64,000 nt of DNA from the NCBI GenBank assembly GCA_002716625.1, contig PBAS01000028.1, positions 1 to 64,000 of the forward strand. Direction: 5' to 3'. Below, in pieces: positions 1 to 9,131 of the stretch (position 1 is its first letter; each line of letters begins with the position of its first letter). The stretch comes from Phycisphaeraceae bacterium. GTDB taxonomy: Bacteria; Planctomycetota; Phycisphaerae; Phycisphaerales; Phycisphaeraceae. The notes below the pieces were generated by a model. The model had not been told where the DNA came from. It saw only the letters and a program-made list of their open reading frames with translations, and made no database searches. The position numbers were made by a program, and so were the translations under genes.

Positions 1-1
1 A

Positions 2-208
2 GCTGAGCGAGCTGCGGATCGGTCGACAATGATTGGGACTGGAGGGCGTAGTGAGCGGATCAGGACTTACCGTTTTAAAGACTCTACCGCCGTCGACCAT
101 CGCTTGAGCAGGTCTTTCAACCTGCAAGCAGTTCTTTCCGGTGATCTTGACGAGTTGATCGAGGCGTTGATCGTTCTAGATCGGGCGCAGAGATTGGCAT
201 CCCTGTAA
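2..208 (+). CDS. prfA: Peptide chain release factor 1, C-terminal end (partial)
   Basis: The second frame is open from the window edge to a TAA at 206-208 and encodes the last 68 residues of a class I release factor. Release factor 1 recognises UAA and UAG in the ribosomal A site and triggers peptide release. The stretch holds the conserved tail signatures of the family, including GTGGRSERIRTY, then DHRL, then GDLDELIEALI. The RF1 form is preferred over RF2 because of the DHRL...GDLDELI ending. The catalytic GGQ loop and the codon-recognition motif lie outside the window. The gene starts upstream and is cut only by the window edge. Confidence 0.9.
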   Translation, partial: AERAADRSTMIGTGGRSERIRTYRFKDSTAVDHRLSRSFNLQAVLSGDLDELIEALIVLDRAQRLASL

Positions 209-531
209 CGACGATGGAGGACAATGCTTGGCCTAGAGTCTATTCTGGGAATGTCCCAAGCAATTCTTCCGGTATTTATCCGCCAACTCACGCCGGGTTG
301 GGACAATTATTCTAATCGTACGGCCCGGCATCTTTGAAATGGCAACTACACGAAGGTTATCCGGGCTTGAGGATATGATCCTTTCGCATATTGATTGGTG
401 CATTTTTAATAATTGTAACCAATGTAAAAATATTTGGTTATAACCTGACGGACTTTGGCAAACTAGCCGATTCAGGATAGCGGCATACCATTCATGGAGA
501 GAGGGCACGAGGGTGCATGGAAGGGCTTTTT
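209..531. other. Intergenic stretch, no gene seen
   Basis: The space between the prfA stop and the alpha/beta hydrolase has no convincing reading frame on either strand. The part around 395-445 is AT-rich and could carry the promoter of the downstream gene, but I could not pick defined -35 and -10 boxes. Confidence 0.5.
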
Positions 532-1377
532 ATGCCATTTGCAGAATTGAGTGATGTTCGTTGTTACTACGAGCTGGCCGGTAGCGGTGAGCCTGTGATT
601 TTTATTCCAGGTCTTGGTGCTACCAGCCAGGCGTGGTTACCAGTTGCGGAACATCTGTCGGATGAGTTCACCACCATCTGTATAGATAACCGAGAGATCG
701 GTCAATCTGTTAGCAAGCGACCACCGCATACAGTAAGTGATTACAGTGCCGATCTGGCTGAGTTATTCGACCACCTTCAAATCGAACAAGCTCATATTGT
801 TGGCATCTCGATGGGTGGTGTGATTGCCCAAAGATTTGCCGTTGATCATCCATCGTCTGTGGGCCGTCTGGTTTTGATTTCTTCCAGCTATCAATTTGGC
901 CCCTATTTGAGAGAGATAGCCCAGTTGGTTGGTCAGATAATGCACCGATTCCCCAAGCACATTTTTGCACGAACGATGGAAGTTCTTGGTGCTGGGCCGC
1001 TACACCTTGATGCCAATCCCAGACGGATTGATGACAAAATCAGGCAACTTCTTGAAGTAAATGTGTCAACGAAGGCAACCATGCGGCAGCTAAGAGCTCT
1101 GGGTGCCAGTCGTTTCTTGCCCAATGAATATCGGATAGCCGCCAAGACACTTGTTGTTGCAGGTGAGTTCGATTCCCTGATCCCTCACTGTTACGCCCGG
1201 CAAATGGCTCGCCTGATTGATGATAGTCACTTTGTTTTGATTCGCAATGCAGGGCATAACCCAATCATGGAAAGTCCGCACACCCTCATGCCCCTGATCC
1301 GAGAATTTCTTTGTAGTGGGCGTGTTATCAACTTTCCAGATCATGAATATGAATTGTCTCGGCAGAATGTTGCATAG
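532..1377 (+). CDS. Alpha/beta hydrolase
   Basis: This is a soluble alpha/beta-hydrolase-fold enzyme of about 281 residues, the normal size for the family. The nucleophile elbow GISMGG places the catalytic Ser at residue 93. The acid is probably Asp214 in GEFDS and the base His242 in AGHNP. The oxyanion region IFIPGLG follows the first strands. The ATG at 532 is chosen because AAGGG lies just before it; an ATG at 517 in the same frame is possible and adds five residues. The gene lies about 60 bases ahead of the fatty-acid operon on the same strand, so it may act on esters or acyl-thioesters feeding that pathway, but the substrate cannot be read from the sequence. Confidence 0.85.
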   Translation: MPFAELSDVRCYYELAGSGEPVIFIPGLGATSQAWLPVAEHLSDEFTTICIDNREIGQSVSKRPPHTVSDYSADLAELFDHLQIEQAHIVGISMGGVIAQRFAVDHPSSVGRLVLISSSYQFGPYLREIAQLVGQIMHRFPKHIFARTMEVLGAGPLHLDANPRRIDDKIRQLLEVNVSTKATMRQLRALGASRFLPNEYRIAAKTLVVAGEFDSLIPHCYARQMARLIDDSHFVLIRNAGHNPIMESPHTLMPLIREFLCSGRVINFPDHEYELSRQNVA

Positions 1378-1439
1378 TTAATAAAGGATTGGCGTAGAGG
1401 TCCACGGTAGGCTCTGCTGGTTTTACATGGATTAATTAT

Positions 1440-1976
1440 ATGATCACTTGGTGGAAAAAACCTAAATGGGTTGATATGCCATCGGCAGGAAATTTACGGC
1501 TGGATGGTAAAAACGGACATTCTAAAAGTGGTAAAGTTTTTGAATCCACTCTGCAATACCCCACGACGCCGCTAGGCCAATTGCTTGACCAGTCTGCGCA
1601 ACGGTTCGGTAATACAGACGCCATCGTGTATTGCGATCAAAGATGGACATATGCCCAGCTTCTGAAAGATGCCAATCGTCTTGCAGCTGGCCTTGCATTG
1701 CAAGGGGTATTTAAGGGTGATCGTGTACTGATGACGCTGCCCAACTGCCCCGAATTCATCATATGCTTCATGGCCGTTCAGAAGCTTGGAGGGATTGTTG
1801 TCAATGCGGGCCCTCTCATGGGTGGCGATGACCTTCAGCAGCTTGTGGCAATGACAACCCCCAAGTTGATCATCGCAATTGATCTTCAATTTCCCATGAT
1901 CTCTGGATGTTGTCAGCGCAATACGGATGTCAATTGGCTTTCCGTTTCACTTAAGGATTATCAACCTATTTGGTAG
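1440..1976 (+). CDS. Acyl-CoA synthetase, N-terminal part ending at an in-frame TAG
   Basis: This frame encodes the start of an AMP-forming acyl-CoA synthetase (ANL superfamily), with the usual N-terminal elements: TPLGQLLDQSAQRFG, RWTYAQLL, GDRVLMTLPNCPEF and a hydrophobic GGIVVNAGPL strand. It stops at TAG 1974-1976. The same frame then continues open through RLGYRAKL into the rest of the enzyme at 2001, so the two pieces are one gene interrupted by a single stop. The fragment alone lacks the ATP-binding loop and the C-terminal lid and cannot be active. The stop may be a sequencing error, a true nonsense mutation or a readthrough site. The rest of the beta-oxidation operon follows directly. 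Confidence 0.75.
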   Translation: MITWWKKPKWVDMPSAGNLRLDGKNGHSKSGKVFESTLQYPTTPLGQLLDQSAQRFGNTDAIVYCDQRWTYAQLLKDANRLAAGLALQGVFKGDRVLMTLPNCPEFIICFMAVQKLGGIVVNAGPLMGGDDLQQLVAMTTPKLIIAIDLQFPMISGCCQRNTDVNWLSVSLKDYQPIW

Positions 1977-2000
1977 CGCCTTGGTTATCGTGCGAAACTC

Positions 2001-3299
2001 ATGCAGGCTCGTGGAGGCGAATCGGGTCATGCGGAAGGCATGACGGTTAACGGGGGTTCTGGTTACAGCATGCGGCTGGAAGAAGTCCTGGCCCACTCGC
2101 CGGCAAGACCGCCGAGTGTGGTTCCGGGGTTGGATGACACCGCCGTGCTTCAACCCACGGGAGGTACCAGCGGCACGCTCAAGGTTGCAATTTTGTCACA
2201 CCGTAATCTTCTTGCCAACGTCACGCAATTATCAACCTTGATTCGTCTTCGACCAGGTCAAGACCGCATCCTGTCCGTATTGCCAATGTTTCATGTGTAT
2301 GGGCTCTCGACATGCTTATTCACTGCCATCTTCAATGCCGCCACAATGCTTCCGCTGACGAGGTTTCGTGTCAACGACATGCTGGATGTAATCTGTCGAC
2401 ACAAGCCGACCATCCTTCCCTTGGCACCGGCCATCATTGAGCCAATGTGCAAAGCCTTGGAGTCGGGTCCCGAGAAAAGAACCATCGAAGTGATTTCTGC
2501 ACTGCAATCAACAATCATTACGAGTGGTGCAGCCCCCCTTTTACCGAAGACAAGCCATCGTTTCTGCGAACTGACGGGGATACAGATCGCTCAGGGGTAT
2601 GGGCTCACGGAGGCTTCGCCCGTGACGCATGCCAATCCAATTGACACGCCACGTATTGGCTCGATTGGTTTGCCCCTGCCAGATACCCAGGTTCGCCTTG
2701 GTGATCTCGACCAGAATGATGAAGATATATCAGCTGTTGGTGGCAATACGACTGGAGAACTGCTCGTCTGTGGACCACAGGTCATGAGTGGTTACATCGA
2801 TAATCCAGAAGAAACCCAGCGCATGATTAGTTTTGATGAACATGGTCAGAAATGGCTTCACACGGGTGATATCGTTCGCGTTGATCCTGATGGTTTTTAT
2901 TACGTGATTGATCGGCGCAAGGACATGATTAATCGTGGTGGGCTTAAAGTCTATCCGCGACAGGTTGAGAATGTCCTTAAAACACATGACAGGGTTGTAG
3001 ACGCTGCCGTCATTGGTCGTGACGATCCAGTTCAGACACAGATTGTTGTTGCGATGGTTGTTACTGGGAAACCCGTAGATGACCGCGAGGAACTGGTTGT
3101 GTCATTACGGCGTCTGTGTCGTGATCACTTAGCACCCTATGCAGTACCTGAGGTTATCGAGTTTGTCACAGATCTTCCTCACACGGCATTAGGGAAACTA
3201 CAGAAGTACCGACTTCGTGAGAATACGCAATCCCCTGCCGAAGACAAAATGAGTTCTGGTTCGGATCAAGATATGCACGTAGCTAAGGATCTCCATTGA
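2001..3299 (+). CDS. Acyl-CoA synthetase, main part downstream of the in-frame TAG
   Basis: This is the larger part of a FadD-like AMP-forming acyl-CoA synthetase, which activates fatty acids to acyl-CoA through an acyl-adenylate. Visible are the ATP loop QPTGGTSGTLK, HVYGLSTCLF, the GYGLTEASPV motif, the hinge region LHTGD and IDRRKDMINRGG, and the catalytic lysine region TALGKLQKYRLR near the C-terminus. It is in the same frame as the open frame at 1440-1976. The ATG at 2001 is only the first available start after the stop and has no good ribosome-binding site, which favours the view of one broken gene. The stop codon overlaps the thiolase start as TGATG, so translation is probably coupled. 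Confidence 0.82.
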   Translation: MQARGGESGHAEGMTVNGGSGYSMRLEEVLAHSPARPPSVVPGLDDTAVLQPTGGTSGTLKVAILSHRNLLANVTQLSTLIRLRPGQDRILSVLPMFHVYGLSTCLFTAIFNAATMLPLTRFRVNDMLDVICRHKPTILPLAPAIIEPMCKALESGPEKRTIEVISALQSTIITSGAAPLLPKTSHRFCELTGIQIAQGYGLTEASPVTHANPIDTPRIGSIGLPLPDTQVRLGDLDQNDEDISAVGGNTTGELLVCGPQVMSGYIDNPEETQRMISFDEHGQKWLHTGDIVRVDPDGFYYVIDRRKDMINRGGLKVYPRQVENVLKTHDRVVDAAVIGRDDPVQTQIVVAMVVTGKPVDDREELVVSLRRLCRDHLAPYAVPEVIEFVTDLPHTALGKLQKYRLRENTQSPAEDKMSSGSDQDMHVAKDLH

Positions 3300-4600
3300 T
3301 GGTTGCATGGAATACAGATAATGGTCGTGTTGCAATTATTGCCAGTGCACGTACTCCACTGACTAGAGCCGGTGCTGCACTTCGTGCAATGCGTGTGCCC
3401 GATTTGGCCCGTGCCGTCATGCAGGAAACACTGCATCGCGCAGGTTGGTCTGGTGGCCGGTTGGATGAAGTATATCTTGGAAATGTCTGCATGCCGGCTG
3501 ATGCGGCTAATCCTGCCCGTGTTGCAGCAATACAGGCAGGCATTCCACAGCATGTGCCTGCGCTTACCGTACAACGCAACTGTGCATCTGGGTTGGAAGC
3601 TATATTTCAAGGTGCTTCTAGAATTTTTTCTGGTCAGGCACGGTTCATTCTTGCCGCCGGTGCTGAATCAATGAGTAATATTCCCCTGCTGTTTCCGCGT
3701 GAAACCTCTGGGCCCATGGCCCAGATGGCCAAGGCGAAAACACTTACGCAGAAGCTTGCCGTGGCCACAAAAATGCGACCCCGGAACTTTGTGCCGATAT
3801 CCGCCCTTTTACAGGGTCTAACGGATCCACTGTGCAATATGATCATGGGAAAGACGGCAGAGGTTTTGTCGCATGAGTTTTCGGTTACACGAGATCAGCA
3901 AGATGCTTTTGCGCTGCAATCACATCAACGGGCCGCGCAGGCAATTTCTGCCGGTCAGTTCGATGGCCAGATTACACCGATTTACACTGGGCAACGTTTT
4001 GAGCCCGTTACACAGGACATCGGTCCGCGCCAAGACCAGACATTCGATGCCCTGGCAAAGTTAAGGCCCATATTCGATCGACGCGACGGTAGTGTTACAG
4101 TTGGTAATTCCTGTCAAATTACCGATGGCGCTGCCTGCATCCTTCTAGTCGATGGTTCGGTAGCAGGGGCAGAAGGTCTTGAACCACTTGGTTACATTCG
4201 TGCCTGTGCGACCGCTGCTTTGGAGCCGCAGAGAATGGGGTTAGGCCCGGTTTATGCCATTGATCGCGTGTTGCAGATGACGGGCTTGTCACTTGATGAT
4301 ATTGGACTTTTCGAAATAAACGAGGCGTTCGCAGCGCAAGTACTGGCATGCCGCAAGGCAATAGCCAGCGATAGGTTCTGCCAGTTGAACCTGGGACATG
4401 ATAGTTGCGGCGATATCGATGATGAAAGGTTAAATGTTTCGGGTGGTGCTATCGCGCTAGGACATCCTGTGGGTGCTACCGGCGCACGGATTGTATTGCA
4501 GTTGCTGGATGATATGCGGCGCCGAAACGTACAGTTTGGTATTGCCAGTCTATGTGTTGCAGGCGGACAAGGTGCAGCCATTCTGGTTGAGCGGAGATGA
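3299..4600 (+). CDS. Thiolase (acetyl-CoA C-acyltransferase)
   Basis: This enzyme of about 433 residues is a thiolase and carries out the last step of beta-oxidation, cleaving 3-ketoacyl-CoA with CoA. The acyl-accepting cysteine is Cys95 in QRNCASGLEA. The C-terminal catalytic signatures are present: NEAFAAQ, GGAIALGHPVGATGAR and CVAGGQGA. The length and the pairing with a FadB-type subunit suggest a FadA/FadI-type enzyme of the trifunctional complex. The ATG at 3299 overlaps the ligase stop (TGATG); a TTG just before it is in frame but less likely. Only four bases separate its stop from the next gene. Confidence 0.93.
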   Translation: MVAWNTDNGRVAIIASARTPLTRAGAALRAMRVPDLARAVMQETLHRAGWSGGRLDEVYLGNVCMPADAANPARVAAIQAGIPQHVPALTVQRNCASGLEAIFQGASRIFSGQARFILAAGAESMSNIPLLFPRETSGPMAQMAKAKTLTQKLAVATKMRPRNFVPISALLQGLTDPLCNMIMGKTAEVLSHEFSVTRDQQDAFALQSHQRAAQAISAGQFDGQITPIYTGQRFEPVTQDIGPRQDQTFDALAKLRPIFDRRDGSVTVGNSCQITDGAACILLVDGSVAGAEGLEPLGYIRACATAALEPQRMGLGPVYAIDRVLQMTGLSLDDIGLFEINEAFAAQVLACRKAIASDRFCQLNLGHDSCGDIDDERLNVSGGAIALGHPVGATGARIVLQLLDDMRRRNVQFGIASLCVAGGQGAAILVERR

Positions 4601-4604
4601 TTAA

Positions 4605-6812
4605 ATGAGTGAAACGCTTGATACGAAAATTGAACAAGGAAATATGCTGGTCGTGTGTTTGGATCACCAAGGCAAATCGACCAATACACTGTCACCGTTG
4701 GTACTTGAAGAGTTGGGCGAAGTGATCAACTCGCTTGAGAAAGAAGAACGCAAGCCTTCAGGAGTGATCTTTACATCTGGAAAACCGAACATGTTTTGCA
4801 GTGGTGCTGATTTGTTCGAACTGGGACAAATGGACAAAGGACAGCAACGCCACTTTCTTGAGCATGGTCAGAGTCTATTTGATCGCATTGCCAAGTTGCC
4901 CATGCCAACCGTGGCGGCAATCAATGGCCACTGTCTTGGTGGTGGGTTGGAGTTGTCACTGGCCTGCAAATGGCGCGTGGTTGCAGATGATGGTTCAATT
5001 AATATTGGCCTACCGGAATCCAAAATCGGTATTATGCCAGCTTGGGGTGGTACCACACGTCTCACGGGGATGCTTGGTCCCACGCGAGCATTGCCGCTCT
5101 TGATTACTGGCCGGACGATGGCTCCTCGCAGGGCACTCAAGGTGGGGCTTGTTGATGAAGTGGTACGTCCTGAAGCCTTGATGGCTGCTGCAAGTCGGTT
5201 GCTGGAAACCAAGAAGCCTGCGGCTCGTCTACCAATTCTTGACCGTGCAATCCATTCGGCCCCGCCCCTTCGCGCGTTGGTATACCGCAAGGCGCGTATA
5301 GCAACATTAGATAAAACTTTTGGCAACTATCCTGCCGCCGAAAAAATCATCGAGACATCACAAACGGCGGTATCACGCGGTCACGCAGCTGCATTAAATA
5401 GTGAACGTGACGCGGTTATCGACCTTATCGACACAGATGCATGCCGTAATCTTATGCGGCTGTTCTTCCTGAGGCATGAGGCAAAACAAGCGATCCGTAA
5501 GTCTATTGGTGACGATACACGTGCGCTGGAAATACAACATGCTGCAGTGGTTGGTGGTGGGACGATGGGCGCCGGTATTACATACGCCCTGATACGATCA
5601 GGAATTCAGGTCCGTCTTGTAGATGTCGATCAACACGCAATATCCGCCGGTCTTAGCCGCATTAACAAGATGCTTGCGGATGATCGCCGTGCGTATCGAA
5701 TCAGCCCACTCGAAGCAGAACAAGCGATGCAACGTGTATCTACCACAATGGTCAAGAGTCTTCATGTTCACAACCGGGGTCTCCAGCTTGCGGATCTTGT
5801 CGTTGAGGCTGTGGCCGAGAAGATGAAGGTTAAGCATGAAGTGTTTTCCATGATCGATCGTCTGGCACGCCCCGAGGCAATTCTGGCAACAAATACCAGT
5901 TCACTTAGTGTGGAACAGATCGCTGCAGTTACATCTTCACCATCTCGTGTGATTGGCCTTCACTTTTTCAATCCAGTGCCGCAGATGCCACTTGTCGAAG
6001 TCGTGCGGACATCTTATAGCAGTGATTTAGCATTTCGGATGGCCGTTGATCTTTCGCTGCGGATCGGCAAGATACCAATTCTCGTTAAGGATGCACCAGG
6101 ATTTCTCGTCAACCGTGTGCTGTTCCCCTATCTGGCTGAGGCGCTGATGATGGCATCGCAAGGTGCTCCGATCAATAAAATCGATCAGGCCATTAAGGCT
6201 TGGGGTATGCCGATGGGGCCTTTCGAGTTGCTCGATCAGGTTGGCTTGGATGTTGCAGTTGCCATTCTTGATTCAGTTCGAGATCAGTTGGCAATCACCG
6301 TGCCTGATCGACTTGATCAAGTCCTTCAAGAAGGTTGGCTGGGACGTAAGTCCGGTAAGGGGTTTTACGAGTATCCCAAGAAGGGGCAGCCATCGATCCA
6401 TCATGACATGACCAAGCTATTATGCGGCAATTCCGCATTGGATGAGGATCAGGATCCCATGTCGAAGGTCCAATTGCGGCTGATACTGCCGATGTTGAAT
6501 GAAGCAGTGCGTCTGATGGCGCAAGGTGTTGTTGATCACGCCGACACAATCGACCTTGCCACGGTCTTGGGGCTTGGTTTTGCACCATTTCGTGGTGGTC
6601 TGATTCGTTTTGCTGAAACGATGGGCCTTGACCAATGCGTGACTGTTCTGGACGAACTTGTCGAACGGTACGGCCAACGTTTTGAACCACCAACGGAATT
6701 ACGTGAGCTGGTGAAAAATGGGGGCAAGATCCAGGATATCAGCGGTATAGCGCAAACCCAGTATGCACAAGGCACAACAGGGATACCCACAGGAATCATT
6801 ACTCCAAAATAA
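4605..6812 (+). CDS. fadB: Bifunctional enoyl-CoA hydratase / 3-hydroxyacyl-CoA dehydrogenase (FadB/FadJ type)
   Basis: This 735-residue protein is the alpha subunit of a fatty-acid oxidation complex. The N-terminal crotonase domain (about 1-190) has GHCLGGGLEL and LPESKIGIMPAWGG, which carry the two catalytic glutamates. The NAD-binding domain begins at GGGTMGAGIT (about residue 319), followed by the catalytic His in GLHFFNPVPQMPLVEV and the substrate-side signature KDAPGFLVNRVLFPY. The C-terminal dehydrogenase lobe ends with LGLGFAPFRGG. The length matches the family. It sits between the thiolase and the acyl-CoA dehydrogenase, which supports a complete beta-oxidation operon. Confidence 0.95.
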   Translation: MSETLDTKIEQGNMLVVCLDHQGKSTNTLSPLVLEELGEVINSLEKEERKPSGVIFTSGKPNMFCSGADLFELGQMDKGQQRHFLEHGQSLFDRIAKLPMPTVAAINGHCLGGGLELSLACKWRVVADDGSINIGLPESKIGIMPAWGGTTRLTGMLGPTRALPLLITGRTMAPRRALKVGLVDEVVRPEALMAAASRLLETKKPAARLPILDRAIHSAPPLRALVYRKARIATLDKTFGNYPAAEKIIETSQTAVSRGHAAALNSERDAVIDLIDTDACRNLMRLFFLRHEAKQAIRKSIGDDTRALEIQHAAVVGGGTMGAGITYALIRSGIQVRLVDVDQHAISAGLSRINKMLADDRRAYRISPLEAEQAMQRVSTTMVKSLHVHNRGLQLADLVVEAVAEKMKVKHEVFSMIDRLARPEAILATNTSSLSVEQIAAVTSSPSRVIGLHFFNPVPQMPLVEVVRTSYSSDLAFRMAVDLSLRIGKIPILVKDAPGFLVNRVLFPYLAEALMMASQGAPINKIDQAIKAWGMPMGPFELLDQVGLDVAVAILDSVRDQLAITVPDRLDQVLQEGWLGRKSGKGFYEYPKKGQPSIHHDMTKLLCGNSALDEDQDPMSKVQLRLILPMLNEAVRLMAQGVVDHADTIDLATVLGLGFAPFRGGLIRFAETMGLDQCVTVLDELVERYGQRFEPPTELRELVKNGGKIQDISGIAQTQYAQGTTGIPTGIITPK

Positions 6813-6823
6813 GAAAGCTAACC

Positions 6824-8635
6824 ATGGTACAACTTGCAAAACATGATCAGCAGCAACTCGACAAAGCCAAAGATCTTATTGACGCCGGTCCGCTCCGGGA
6901 GATGGGGTTCGTGAGATCCTTGCTGTTTGGTCAACTTCGGCTTGACAAGGTGATGCCCTATCCCGGTCAAGATGCTCAAGATGCTGAACGCACCAATGCG
7001 CTGCTTTCCGAACTTAAACTGTTTATGCAGACGCAGGTTGATCCGGATGCCATCGATGCCAATCAGCAGATTCCTCAGCACGTGATCGATGGATTAGGCC
7101 AGATGGGGGTATTGGGGCTGACGGTGCCTCAGGAATATGGTGGCCGTGGCTTCACCCATACTGGTTACTGCCGCGCACTTGAGCTAGTGTCGCGGACCTG
7201 CTCTTCAACCGCCGTGCTCGTCGGTGCACATCAATCGATCGGCCTCAAGGCACTGGTTTTAAATGGCACTGAGGAACAAAAACATCATTGGTTGCCAGAG
7301 CTTGCATCGGGACGTCAGCTTGCAGCATTCGCTTTGACCGAACCTGAAGCTGGTTCTGACGCAGCAAATGTTCAAACATCTGCAAAGCTAAGTGATGATG
7401 GTCATCACTGGGTTCTCAATGGTGAGAAGAAATATATCACCAATGGGGCCTTGGCGGGGATGATGACGGTGATGGCTCGCACCCCAATCGAAGAAAACGG
7501 AAAGATTAAAGAAAAGGTTACTGCTTTTATCGTGACCCCCGATATGGCAGGTTTCGAAGTGGTACACCCCAACCGAAGTAAATGTGGAATCCGAGGTACA
7601 TGGCAGGCAACACTAAATTTTAACAACATGGTTGTACCCCGTCAAAATGTCCTTGGGGAAGTTGGGCGAGGTTTAAAGGTGGCTTTGACGGTTCTAGATT
7701 ATGGACGTTGCACGTTGAGCGCTGGTTGCATTGGCGGCGCGAAAGTGGCACTGGAAATGTCGGTTCGCCATGCCCAGAATCGCAGCCAATTTGACCGTTC
7801 TCTCAGTGAGTTTCACTTGATCAAGCAAAAGATTGCCCGGATGAGCGAGTTGGTATTTGCTGCAGATGCATTGACCTACTTGGCTGCTGGCATGGTCGAT
7901 CGCCATGACGAAGACCTTATGCTGGAAACAGCTATCTGCAAATTGTTCTGCTCGGAGGCTTCATGGCGTGTGATCGATGATGCTGTCCAGATACACGGTG
8001 GCGCCGGTTACATGCGCGAAAACGGCCTAGAGCGTATGCTTAGGGATGCACGTATCAATCGGATCGTTGAGGGTGCTACCGAAGTGATGACCTCTTTCGT
8101 TGCACTGATGGGCATGAAGGAGGTTGGCGAGGATTTGGAACGGGTCCTACACGCTGCCCGCCGTCCCATTCACAATTTCGGGCGTTTGGCTACATTCGCT
8201 CGCCACGAATGGCGCGATGTGATTGTTGGTCCTAGTTGGACTGGATTGGATCCACAACTGGTCAAGGAAGGTGAAAAACTGGCACAACTCACCCGATTGC
8301 TTGCACGTAGTGTCACAAGGCTACTTGCCAAACACCAACAAAAGGTTCTTGACCTTCAGCTGCTTCACAGTCGCTTAGCTTGGTCTGTTATTGAATTATT
8401 CACGATGTCTGCTGTCATTAGTAAATTACAGTCTACGCTGGAAAAAAATAATGGAGCCGATGTGGACCGTCGTCAGCTAAACCATGATTTGGTGGTTGGC
8501 AAAGGATACTGTCAGCATGCTGCCAGGCGTATTCAAAGGCGACTGAAAGGGCTATTTCGAAATCATGACAAGCAACGTCTGGCCGTTGCGGACGAAGTAT
8601 TTGACTTCTATGCTCAGGTGGATGGTGATCACTAG
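6824..8635 (+). CDS. Acyl-CoA dehydrogenase with C-terminal extension
   Basis: This FAD enzyme of 603 residues performs the first oxidation of beta-oxidation, making trans-2-enoyl-CoA. FAD and substrate signatures are visible: FALTEPEAGSDAA, YITNGA, RGTWQATLNF, QIHGGAGYMRENGLERMLRD, and the catalytic glutamate region NRIVEGATEV. About 180 residues extend beyond the normal catalytic core, as in the long-chain enzymes of the VLCAD/ACAD9 type. It closes the operon, 11 bases after the FadB-type gene. The electron acceptor (ETF) is not encoded in the window. Confidence 0.93.
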   Translation: MVQLAKHDQQQLDKAKDLIDAGPLREMGFVRSLLFGQLRLDKVMPYPGQDAQDAERTNALLSELKLFMQTQVDPDAIDANQQIPQHVIDGLGQMGVLGLTVPQEYGGRGFTHTGYCRALELVSRTCSSTAVLVGAHQSIGLKALVLNGTEEQKHHWLPELASGRQLAAFALTEPEAGSDAANVQTSAKLSDDGHHWVLNGEKKYITNGALAGMMTVMARTPIEENGKIKEKVTAFIVTPDMAGFEVVHPNRSKCGIRGTWQATLNFNNMVVPRQNVLGEVGRGLKVALTVLDYGRCTLSAGCIGGAKVALEMSVRHAQNRSQFDRSLSEFHLIKQKIARMSELVFAADALTYLAAGMVDRHDEDLMLETAICKLFCSEASWRVIDDAVQIHGGAGYMRENGLERMLRDARINRIVEGATEVMTSFVALMGMKEVGEDLERVLHAARRPIHNFGRLATFARHEWRDVIVGPSWTGLDPQLVKEGEKLAQLTRLLARSVTRLLAKHQQKVLDLQLLHSRLAWSVIELFTMSAVISKLQSTLEKNNGADVDRRQLNHDLVVGKGYCQHAARRIQRRLKGLFRNHDKQRLAVADEVFDFYAQVDGDH

Positions 8636-8815
8636 CTGTTGATGGGCATGACTGGTACTGGCAACTTTTTGGGCTGGTAGAAGTCCAAGTTCATGGCATG
8701 ATACTTATACCTCATACGCCAAGCCAGCAGGTAATGTATTGCCCTGGTTGGTTCAAAATGGTTGGGTCCATGCCATTTGTTCTCCCCTGCCCCAGTACTC
8801 AAATCGTCCATAGGC

Positions 8816-8834
8816 TTGCCTACTGAGTAGGCAA
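8816..8834. repeat. Perfect inverted repeat
   Basis: TTGCCTAC and GTAGGCAA form an 8-bp perfect stem around a 3-base loop. It lies between convergent genes. There is no T tract, so it is not a classical intrinsic terminator. Confidence 0.55.
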
Positions 8835-8987
8835 TACCTCCAACCGGCTGGCATCAACTGTGGCCCCACCTCGGCCATCTTGGCAGACCGCCACGATACG
8901 GGGGAGTTGGCGCCTCAATCCGGATCTTTTGACTGGCCACCTCGATTTTCTCAATGATCATGCTCGGTTAATTGGAGAAAACCATAG

Positions 8988-9023
8988 CCGGATGCCGCGC
9001 CGCCATTTGGCGGCATCATCCGG
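8988..9023. repeat. Two-tier hairpin
   Basis: An outer 7-bp stem (CCGGATG with CATCCGG) encloses an inner 6-bp stem (GCCGCC with GGCGGC) with a small asymmetric bulge. It is the strongest secondary structure in the convergent gap and could be a bidirectional terminator or an extragenic palindromic element. Confidence 0.55.
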
Positions 9024-9131
9024 TTTGCTACGGGGTCTTGGATGCAGGTATAGGTTATTGCATATCCAGTTACCAGCATCCAGATCCAGATAGGGGTGGT
9101 GTAAGTTGGTGAGCATTAGTCTTGAACTCGG

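Larger units (their letters stand above)
8636..9131. other. Gap between convergent genes, with two hairpins
   Basis: About 500 bases lie between the ends of the acyl-CoA dehydrogenase (plus) and the second ligase (minus). No reading frame here looks coding. Two inverted repeats, listed separately, could end transcription from both sides, although neither is followed by a clear T tract. Confidence 0.5.
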
